This document shows, one piece after another, positions 1-4,501 of a DNA stretch of 7,431 nucleotides (positions are counted from its first letter, which is position 1; every line of letters starts with the position of its first letter). The position numbers and the translations under genes are program-made. This stretch comes from Leyella stercorea (GTDB lineage Bacteria > Bacteroidota > Bacteroidia > Bacteroidales > Bacteroidaceae). The stretch spans positions 1 to 7,431 of the forward strand of contig NZ_JAHQUY010000099.1 of the NCBI RefSeq assembly GCF_019052365.1, given 5' to 3'. The notes below the pieces were generated by a model. It ran no database searches and was not told the origin of the DNA. It worked only from the letters and a program-made list of their open reading frames with translations.

Positions 1-357
1 TATGATGATGTAGAGAACCCAGAGTTGAGAGCAATTGTAGAGAAAGTTGCTGCAACAACTCCCTATCGAGAGGAAACATCAACGAACGAGGCTCAATCGC
101 CACCGAATCCACAGAAGCGCATCAGCGGCAAGCAGCGCAAGGCAACACTGGAGGAGTATCAGCAAACCTTCCTCCAAGTTCCAAGGATTGACGACCGCAA
201 GCCAGTCTTCGTCAGTTCCGATGTACGAGACCGTCTTGATCGTGTCGTCCGCATCCTTGGAGGGAGGCGCATGAGCGTATCGGGCATCATCGAGAACATC
301 GTGCGCCACCACCTAAGCCTTTATGAAGAGGACTTCGAGGCTTGGCGCAAATTGTGA
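1..357 (+). CDS. DUF3408 family protein, 5' end cut by window edge
   Basis: The frame is open from base 1, so the gene starts upstream; the TTG at 25 is not a convincing start. 118 codons are visible, ending in TGA. The first part is polar and probably disordered (rich in Pro, Gln, Thr and Lys, visible residues 15-50). The last 50 residues have the typical DUF3408 C-terminus: a VFVSSDVRDRL strand-helix start, then a helix ending in VVRILGG, then MSVSGIIENIVRHHL and an acidic end (YEEDFEAW). Members of this family occur in Bacteroidetes conjugative and mobilisable transposons, usually close to a ParA-like gene and the mobilisation genes; their exact function is not established. The C-terminal part looks like a ribbon-helix-helix-type DNA-binding fold, which is inference. 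Its position directly before the relaxosome genes fits a role in transfer or element maintenance. Confidence 0.82.
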   Translation, partial: YDDVENPELRAIVEKVAATTPYREETSTNEAQSPPNPQKRISGKQRKATLEEYQQTFLQVPRIDDRKPVFVSSDVRDRLDRVVRILGGRRMSVSGIIENIVRHHLSLYEEDFEAWRKL

Positions 358-366
358 GAATTAAGG

Positions 367-508
367 TCTGCGACCTTGGGTGTGGATAGCTGAAAGGCTG
401 TAGTTCCAACTAACGTGTTCTGAGAGGGAGCGAGGTTATGTTTTGGGAATCCCAAAACGCCTCGCTCCACCATGAGGGCGGAGGAACTTTGCTCCCGACG
501 GTCGCAGA
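367..508. repeat. Long-range inverted repeat enclosing the oriT hairpin
   Basis: TCTGCGACC (367-375) is the exact reverse complement of GGTCGCAGA (500-508). Nested within it, AGTTCC (402-407) matches GGAACT (483-488). Together with the 427-468 hairpin this makes three concentric inverted repeats. A 9-base match at this spacing is unlikely by chance in so short a region; the 6-base match alone would not be significant. Confidence 0.6.
427..468. repeat. Two-tier hairpin inside the candidate oriT
   Basis: The outer stem is GGAGCGAGG (427-435) pairing perfectly with CCTCGCTCC (460-468). The inner stem is GTTTTGGGA (440-448) pairing perfectly with TCCCAAAAC (450-458) around one base. TTAT is bulged on the left and one G on the right, giving 18 base pairs in all. 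It could be a relaxosome-protein binding site or a single-strand structure used in transfer. It could instead act as a terminator for the DUF3408 gene, but no T-run follows. Confidence 0.8.
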
Positions 509-541
509 AAGTGAGTGTACCAACTGTAATCAGTATATAGA

Positions 542-955
542 ATGACAAACATACAGGAACAAGACAAGAGAAAGGGCGGAAGACCGCCCGCAGGCAGGGT
601 TCGCAAGCTGTCGAAGTCTGTCACTGTGAAGTTCTCGAAGCCAAGCTACGAGGCACTGAGACTGAGGGCGAGAAAAGCCAATCGCAAGTTGGCGGAGTAC
701 ATCCGAGAGTCAGCCTTGAATGGCGAAGTGGTCAGCGGACACAACACTGAGACGGTTGCCATTGCCAAGAATCTCATAGGCATGGCGAACAACCTCAACC
801 AACTTGCCAAGCTGTCGCATCAGAGAGGCTTCCATGAAACACATGTGTATGTGATGGACTTATTGAGAAGATTGAAAGCAATTCTTGGCGAGTATCGGCA
901 AGTAAGCTCCAAACCGAAGCCATGCGGAATGAGCAGAAAGGAGGCAACGACATGA
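542..955 (+). CDS. Relaxosome accessory protein, MobA (CTnDOT naming) / MobC-like, ribbon-helix-helix
   Basis: A 137-residue basic protein. Residues 1-25 are Lys/Arg/Gly-rich with the GGRPP motif usual in this family. Residues 24-60 fit a ribbon-helix-helix DNA-binding domain: a KSVTVKF strand followed by two helices ending in AEYIRESAL. Residues 77-90 carry the family signature, LIGMANNLNQLAK, found in plasmid mobilisation relaxosome proteins. Family members bind oriT and help the relaxase reach the nic site. The gene is called mobA in CTnDOT-type elements but MobC in the general plasmid nomenclature, so no symbol is assigned. It begins at the first ATG after the inverted-repeat region, and its TGA overlaps the start of the relaxase (ATGA at 952-955), which indicates translational coupling. 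Length is normal and nothing appears broken. Confidence 0.87.
   Translation: MTNIQEQDKRKGGRPPAGRVRKLSKSVTVKFSKPSYEALRLRARKANRKLAEYIRESALNGEVVSGHNTETVAIAKNLIGMANNLNQLAKLSHQRGFHETHVYVMDLLRRLKAILGEYRQVSSKPKPCGMSRKEATT
937..944 (+). promoter_or_regulatory. Shine-Dalgarno sequence that fixes the relaxase start
   Basis: AAAGGAGG lies 7 bases before the ATG at 952. It is a near-perfect ribosome binding site, noteworthy because Bacteroidetes genes mostly lack one. It supports a start at 952 rather than the in-frame ATG at 922, which would place the site inside the coding sequence. It sits within the last codons of the accessory gene and could allow re-initiation at the ATGA overlap. Confidence 0.72.
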
Positions 956-1902
956 TAGGCAAGCTAAAGAAAGGCAGCTCATTTGTTGGTTGCATCCGCT
1001 ATGTTACGGGCAAAGACGAGGCGAAAATCCTTGCATCCGATGGTGTTTTGCTCGGCACGAATGCCGAAATAGCGCAAAGTTTAGAGCTACAAAGACAGCT
1101 AAATCCAAGGATTAAGAAGCCTGTGGGACACATTGCATTGAGCTTCAAACCAGAGGACAAACCACGTTTGACGGATGAGTTCATGGCTAAGATAGCCCTT
1201 GAATACATGCAGATGATGGACATCACTGATACCCAATTCATCATCGTAAGGCATCACAACACGGACAATCCACATTGTCATATCGTGTACAACCGCATTA
1301 ATAACGAGGGCAAACTCATATCAGATAGGAATGATTACAGGCGTAATGAGCAAGTGACCAAGAGTCTAAAATCCAAGTATGGGCTGACTTACGGAACGGA
1401 CAAAAGCAAGACTAATACTCGCAAGTTACGCAATGCCGAGCAAGCCAAATATGAGATTCACAATGCTGTCAAAGATGCCTTAAAAGTTGCAGATAGCTGG
1501 CAGAAGTTCAAGAATGAACTTGCAAAACGAGGTGTTCGCTTGGAGCTTGTCTATAAGGACAAGGAGAGAACCAAGGTACAAGGCATCCGTTTCAGCAAGG
1601 ATGGATATAGCTTCAAGGGTACGCAGATTAGCCGAGAATACAGCTTTGTCAAGTTGGATGCAAGACTTGGCACAGAGTATAATCGTGTATCGCCAAGAGC
1701 CGAATCTATGCAGGGAGGACAACCAAGTTGTCACCAAGTAGAGCCGACTCAACCAACGGTAGAACATACCCAAGACCCTTGGAGTGGTATTTCTTCCATC
1801 GGCTTGTTCGCTCCGTCTAATGCCCAAACTTATGAGCCATTCCCAGAGGAAGAATCCGCTAAGAAGAAAAAGAGAAAACGCAGAAAGGGTTTCAGCCTTT
1901 GA
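952..1902 (+). CDS. MOBP-type relaxase / mobilisation nuclease (MobB in CTnDOT naming)
   Basis: A 316-residue relaxase. Such enzymes cut one strand at oriT by a tyrosine transesterification, stay joined to the 5' end and lead it through a conjugation channel. The N-terminus (MIGKLKKGSSFVGCIRYV) has the usual family opening; Tyr17 is the best candidate nucleophile. Residues 59-65 (GHIALSF) fit motif II. The metal-binding motif III is at 101-110: HHNTDNPHCH, followed by the strand IVYNRIN. Residues 160-245 form the helical second half typical of these enzymes. Residues 246-298 are Pro/Gln/Ser-rich and probably disordered, and the end is a strongly basic tail (KKKKRKRRK). It overlaps the gene before it by 4 bases and the gene after it by 1 base. 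No coupling protein follows, so the element probably depends on a helper's transfer machinery or encodes it elsewhere. Confidence 0.92.
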   Translation: MIGKLKKGSSFVGCIRYVTGKDEAKILASDGVLLGTNAEIAQSLELQRQLNPRIKKPVGHIALSFKPEDKPRLTDEFMAKIALEYMQMMDITDTQFIIVRHHNTDNPHCHIVYNRINNEGKLISDRNDYRRNEQVTKSLKSKYGLTYGTDKSKTNTRKLRNAEQAKYEIHNAVKDALKVADSWQKFKNELAKRGVRLELVYKDKERTKVQGIRFSKDGYSFKGTQISREYSFVKLDARLGTEYNRVSPRAESMQGGQPSCHQVEPTQPTVEHTQDPWSGISSIGLFAPSNAQTYEPFPEEESAKKKKRKRRKGFSL

Positions 1903-2684
1903 TGCAAGTTACAAACTTAAAAATAGAATCGAACATGAAAGAAGAACTATTGGAAGCCATCTACGGCACAGTTGAGAGATTGGAGCAGAAAGTCGATGAA
2001 CTTTCTGCCTCCACAAAGAACGCAGGAGCAGAAAACGTTCCTGCAAGTAATGACATAACCAAGTTGGATAAGTCAATCAATGCGATGTTTACCAAGGAAG
2101 AGGAAGTCAGAGGTAAAATATCCAAATTAAGAGATGCCATTGTTGTTTTTGCTGACCTTATTAAGGTTGAACTTGGCAAAAATGAGCAGCGAAGCAAGTT
2201 CTTGGTTGATGCAGTCAAGCAGATGAGACAAGAGAATGATGTTTTCTCGAAGGTATTGCAGGACAAACTTGAAGTGTTGAACAATTCACCTCAAAAGAAG
2301 GTTGTAACCCATCGCTTCGAGCCAACCTCAAAGAAAGTTCTTCTTTTCATTGGTAGCTTGGCTCTGTCTCTTGTCCTCTCCATTTGGGGCAATCTCACCC
2401 AATGGCGAGAGCACCAAGATTGGGAGGAGGCAGACTTGAAATATCGAGCATTGAAAATGGCGCTTCCATCCGGCGACCCGAATATTCGCTACATAGAGAA
2501 GTTTTTCTCTGTTTGTCGAGATGAGAAAGTTATTGATGATGTAAGAAATCGTGTTGCTGCTTATGAGGATTCTGTTCGTCATCACTATGAAATGGTTGAA
2601 ATGGCAGCATACAAAGATAGTATAGCCAATAAACTTTTGCAAGAATCAAAAAGCATAAAACGTGCTATCAAAAGCTCCAAATAG
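1902..2684 (+). CDS. Unrecognised mobilisation-operon protein, coiled coil plus one membrane span
   Basis: A 260-residue protein I cannot assign to a named family. The start is the ATG at 1902, which overlaps the relaxase stop as TGATG; a second ATG at 1935 (before KEELLEAIYG) is a possible alternative. Residues 12-130 are charged and helical with heptad-like spacing, so a coiled coil is likely, interrupted by an Ala/Asn/Pro-rich linker at about 38-50. Residues 146-166 (KVLLFIGSLALSLVLSIWG) are a single membrane span. Residues 167-260 are a charged helical domain with conserved-looking Trp and Tyr residues (HQDWEEADLKYRALKMALP) and a Lys/Ser-rich end. There is no signal peptide, no Walker motif and no nuclease motif. 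The tight overlap says it works with the relaxase, for example by anchoring the relaxosome at the membrane or linking it to a helper's coupling protein; that role is inference. Confidence 0.8.
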   Translation: MQVTNLKIESNMKEELLEAIYGTVERLEQKVDELSASTKNAGAENVPASNDITKLDKSINAMFTKEEEVRGKISKLRDAIVVFADLIKVELGKNEQRSKFLVDAVKQMRQENDVFSKVLQDKLEVLNNSPQKKVVTHRFEPTSKKVLLFIGSLALSLVLSIWGNLTQWREHQDWEEADLKYRALKMALPSGDPNIRYIEKFFSVCRDEKVIDDVRNRVAAYEDSVRHHYEMVEMAAYKDSIANKLLQESKSIKRAIKSSK

Positions 2685-2700
2685 TGTTTTGGGAAACAAA

Positions 2701-2756
2701 CTAAACTAAATGAGAGGGAAATACAACTTTAATCTATTCCCCTCTCATTTATTTAG
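2701..2756 (+). terminator. Long hairpin ending the mobilisation operon
   Basis: The left arm (2701-2718, CTAAACTAAATGAGAGGG) pairs with the right arm (2740-2756, CCCTCTCATTTATTTAG) over 17 base pairs with one bulged C, around a 21-base loop. It starts 16 bases after the stop of the third mobilisation gene, as expected for a terminator. There is no long T-run after it, so it may be an mRNA-stabilising 3' structure or a two-way terminator. The upper stem is AT-poor; the base of the stem is AT-rich. Confidence 0.65.
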
Positions 2757-2966
2757 TGCAAACTTACATTTAGGATAATTTGAGTACCCATAAAAAAAAC
2801 ATATCTTCCTTTGCGTAAAACTAAAAATAGTATAAATCTTCATTATTGGGAAAACTATACTGAACAAAATGCAAATAAATTGCATTAAACTATAACAGTG
2901 ATAGCATGACACAGTTTAGCTTACACTCTCGTTAACACACACTAATTCTTGTAGAACCATAATAAA
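2757..2966. other. AT-rich non-coding stretch between convergent genes
   Basis: No credible gene is present on either strand. It contains a 7-base inverted repeat (AATGCAA at 2868-2874, TTGCATT at 2880-2886) and the first copy of the diverged direct repeat at 2879-2944. I see no recognisable attachment site or tRNA. It lies where the base composition changes from the mobilisation module to the AT-rich zone, so an element end could be here, but none can be shown. Confidence 0.5.
2879..2944 (+). repeat. Diverged direct repeat, copy A
   Basis: Pairs with 3823-3886 in the same orientation. The best core is GACACAGTTTA-CTT--ACTCTC (2908-2930 against 3851-3873), identical at 20 of 23 positions; the flanks align more weakly, with one gap. 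The + strand reading aligned with copy B is broken by several stops. It lies just downstream of the small lipoprotein gene at 2983-3426. Confidence 0.6.
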
Positions 2967-2984
2967 AAACTCCCCATAGAGTTT
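2967..2984 (-). terminator. Compact terminator overlapping a stop codon
   Basis: Read on the minus strand, AAACTC pairs with GAGTTT around a six-base loop (TATGGG) and runs straight into a series of T residues. The first arm overlaps the TAA stop (2983-2985) of the lipoprotein gene. The stem is only 6 base pairs, so this is a plausible but weak intrinsic terminator. Confidence 0.5.
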
Positions 2985-3426
2985 ACTTTTGAATAGAATT
3001 TACGTAAATGACAAGATTTTTTGCCTGATTAACAAATATAGAATCTCCTTTTGCTTCATAAGAAAATAATGTATTATTATCCAAAAGTTTATCCTTACTA
3101 ATCACAACAATTCTAACCAAAGGAATCCCTAAATAGTTTGCGAGTTTTTTATCAGATTCTACTTCACTTTTAGTATAGGATATTATACCATCACTCCTAT
3201 ACACATCTACATTTTGCAGTTTCTTTTTAACATAATAAACACTCTTTTTTATAGTATATTTCTCCCCTTTATATTCTATCGTTCCACAAGAATTATTATA
3301 TTGTAATCCTGAGGAAACTTCTTTACAATATATTATATTGAAAGAATTATACTCTTGCTCCATAGAGCAAGAGTATAAAATATAGGTAAAAGCGTAAAGC
3401 GTAATTAAACAAATGTGATTTCTCAT
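2983..3426 (-). CDS. Small putative lipoprotein, possible orphan immunity protein
   Basis: 147 residues, no family recognised. Residues 1-20 are a lipoprotein-type signal peptide (hydrophobic, ending LYSC), which makes Cys20 the likely lipidated residue; Tyr at the second lipobox position is unusual. The mature part has Cys34 and Cys47, then alternating short strands and Lys-rich segments (VYYVKKKLQN, LVRIVVISKDKLL) and looks like a small mixed alpha/beta domain. The gene is much more AT-rich than its distant neighbours and lies 34 bases after an RHS gene relic on the same strand. Small lipoproteins at that position are sometimes immunity proteins for RHS-type toxins, but no toxin domain remains here, so this is a hypothesis. 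A perfect 14-base-pair hairpin lies over the end of the signal peptide. There is a start ATG at 3426 without a clear ribosome binding site. Confidence 0.68.
   Translation of the reverse strand: MRNHICLITLYAFTYILYSCSMEQEYNSFNIIYCKEVSSGLQYNNSCGTIEYKGEKYTIKKSVYYVKKKLQNVDVYRSDGIISYTKSEVESDKKLANYLGIPLVRIVVISKDKLLDNNTLFSYEAKGDSIFVNQAKNLVIYVNSIQK
3347..3378. repeat. Perfect 14-bp hairpin within a coding region
   Basis: TTATACTCTTGCTC (3347-3360) is the exact reverse complement of GAGCAAGAGTATAA (3365-3378), separated by only CATA. It lies within the lipoprotein gene over the codons for the lipobox and the first mature residues (about residues 17-27). As RNA it would be a stable stem-loop near the 5' end of the message and could slow translation or mark a processing site. 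It could also be a coincidence of coding. Confidence 0.75.
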
Positions 3427-3460
3427 TTTATGGTTACATTTACAGTTTGAGGTCTTTCAT

Positions 3461-3640
3461 TCACATTTCACCCATGTCGTAAGTAGAGGTCGTTACATTG
3501 CCCTCCGTGTCGGTGACACGGACAAGGCGCTGTATGCCGTCATACTCAAACGAGGTGGTAATATCACCGTCAGGACCGCTCTTCTGGATGGTCTTCAAGG
3601 TCTTGCCACTGCCATTGGTATGGGTAGCCTGAACATAGAA
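3461..3640 (-). pseudogene. Internal fragment of an RHS / YD-repeat gene
   Basis: The minus strand encodes about 60 residues of YD-repeat sequence with no start codon: it begins near FYVQATHTNGSGKTLKTI, then SGPDGDITTSFEYDGIQRL, then VRVTDTEGNVTTSTYD, and ends MGEM and a TGA (3463-3461). YDxxxRL, TDxxGN and xTxYD are the standard repeat features. RHS proteins are very large wall- or secretion-associated shells that carry C-terminal toxins. Here an in-frame TGA at 3649-3647 lies just upstream, the conserved core-closing motif and toxin tip are missing, and similarity stops abruptly at both ends. It is a deletion relic. Its base composition is clearly more GC-rich than the sequences on both sides, which marks it as a block of separate origin. 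Confidence 0.82.
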
Positions 3641-3822
3641 AAGATTTCAAAGATACAAGGGAAATATCCTCTGATAAGCCCTAACGAATTTTAAGGCGGT
3701 TTATAGCCTTGTTTTGTTGATACTTTCATATTGTTTTGCTTTTATGTTATACCTAAAGAACGATAGGCTATTGAATTTATTGTATTGCAGTATTAATCAA
3801 AAAAACAATGGTGTTGATTTGG

Positions 3823-3886
3823 ATTGCGTAAACTACAACTATTATAGCTTGACACAGTTTATCTTGAACTCTCAGCAACTAACACT
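3823..3886 (+). repeat. Diverged direct repeat, copy B
   Basis: Partner of 2879-2944. It lies downstream of the other small lipoprotein-like gene (4012-4380) and thus has the same placement relative to its neighbour as copy A. The shared core is at 3851-3873. It overlaps the start of the possible decayed reading frame at 3848-3985. Confidence 0.6.
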
Positions 3887-3985
3887 GCTGCTGAATTACT
3901 CAATGGTAAAAAACATTTTAGGGCACAACTTAGACCTATCATAGACAGAAAGTTCTTCTTTAGTTTAATGAAAATCTATGCATAG
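3848..3985 (+). pseudogene. Possible decayed C-terminal gene fragment
   Basis: 45 codons without a start lie between a TAG (3845-3847) and a TAG (3983-3985). The translation, LDTVYLELSATNTAAELL followed by NGKKHFRAQLRPIIDRKFF, has the mixed composition of real protein, unlike the other frames here. Copy A aligns with its beginning in the same frame but with stops. I cannot name the family; a transposase or other mobile-element gene is a guess. The call is tentative. Confidence 0.25.
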
Positions 3986-4011
3986 TCCACACGTTTTTTG
4001 CAGATAGTCCA

Positions 4012-4380
4012 CTATTCTTTGATGATTTTCTTTAACTCCTTTTCTATATTTTTTTTACATCTATATATTTTTCTTTTGTCATCTTTTATATAATTATCAC
4101 ATATGAAAAAAGTTTGATGATAATTTGTACCTTTTATAGTTAATACTAATCTTGGAGGCAATTTGATTATATCACAGAGAGTTGCATTCTGTAAGAGTTC
4201 ATACAGTTCTTGGATTGAAATATCATTATTAATAATGTATTCATTATCATCAAAATAATTTTTTACTAATATTTGCTTACAAACTTTTTTGTTTATTAGG
4301 TTAGGATGTATGCTATTTCTACAACAATCACATAGGCAAAACAACCCACAAAAACAAAATATTTTTAGTAATTTATTCAT
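4012..4380 (-). CDS. Small exported protein with cysteine-rich signal peptide
   Basis: 122 residues from the ATG at 4380, no family recognised. The frame is open upstream to 4470 and another ATG exists at 4419, but starting at 4380 puts a classic signal peptide at the N-terminus (MNKLLKIFCFCGLF). Six of the first 20 residues are cysteines (9, 11, 15, 17, 19, 20), so the lipidated Cys cannot be fixed; Cys17, Cys19 or Cys20 would do. The mature part is small, Lys/Ile/Asn-rich, with four more cysteines (34, 69, 94, 108), a helix at about 55-65 (SIQELYELL) and a strongly basic helical end. It is AT-rich like the gene at 2983-3426 and of similar size and type, though the two do not align clearly. 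An orphan immunity lipoprotein is one possibility. It starts 121 bases after the protease gene on the same strand. Confidence 0.6.
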   Translation of the reverse strand: MNKLLKIFCFCGLFCLCDCCRNSIHPNLINKKVCKQILVKNYFDDNEYIINNDISIQELYELLQNATLCDIIKLPPRLVLTIKGTNYHQTFFICDNYIKDDKRKIYRCKKNIEKELKKIIKE

Positions 4381-4501
4381 GAAGATAGTGTATTTTAATT
4401 TATAAAACTCATCCAGCAAGATATTAGAACCTTTTACTTGTGGAAATTCGCAGGCTGAATTTGTAAGGACCTATAGCCAAATCTATTGTTTAATATTTCT
4501 A

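Larger units (their letters stand above)
358..541 (+). other. Candidate origin of transfer (oriT) region
   Basis: This 184-base gap lies immediately upstream of the relaxosome gene pair, where oriT is commonly found in mobilisable elements. It is dense in inverted repeats: a 9-base pair of arms at 367-375 and 500-508, a 6-base pair at 402-407 and 483-488 nested inside, and a strong two-part hairpin at 427-468 nested inside that. A small local hairpin at 401-412 competes with the 402-407 arm. It should also hold the promoter for the mobilisation operon, but I see no clear Bacteroides-type TAnnTTTG element. The nic site cannot be placed from sequence alone. The oriT call rests on position and structure, not on a recognised nic sequence. 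Confidence 0.55.
3641..4011. other. AT-rich stretch without an intact gene
   Basis: No convincing intact gene. It holds the second copy of the diverged repeat (3823-3886) and a possible decayed reading frame on the + strand (3848-3985). A 9-base direct repeat, ATAGTCCAC, occurs at 3982-3990 and 4004-4012. The stretch at 3641-3700 after the RHS breakpoint could be an insertion-sequence end, but I cannot match it to a named element and see no terminal inverted repeats. Confidence 0.45.

Noticed and set aside
922..951. Upstream ATG (922) as the relaxase start
   Set aside because: It would put the strong ribosome binding site inside the gene and add ten residues before the conserved family N-terminus.
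1480..1827. 115-residue open frame antisense to the relaxase
   Set aside because: It is a shadow of the relaxase coding frame with no start signal or domain.
439..2695. 11-base direct repeat TGTTTTGGGAA at 439-449 and 2685-2695, flanking the three mob genes
   Set aside because: Several exact 11-base matches are expected by chance in a window this long, and the first copy is explained by the oriT hairpin.
3714..3944. 76-residue open frame on the + strand in the AT-rich stretch
   Set aside because: Leu/Asn/Tyr-rich composition expected from AT-rich non-coding DNA, no recognisable domain and no start signal.
4381..4419. Upstream ATG (4419) as the start of the small cysteine-rich protein
   Set aside because: It would add 13 polar residues before the signal peptide; the ATG at 4380 gives a normal export signal.
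4443..4461. Hairpin AAATTC/GAATTT after the protease gene as a terminator
   Set aside because: Only six AT-rich base pairs with no T-run following on the minus strand.
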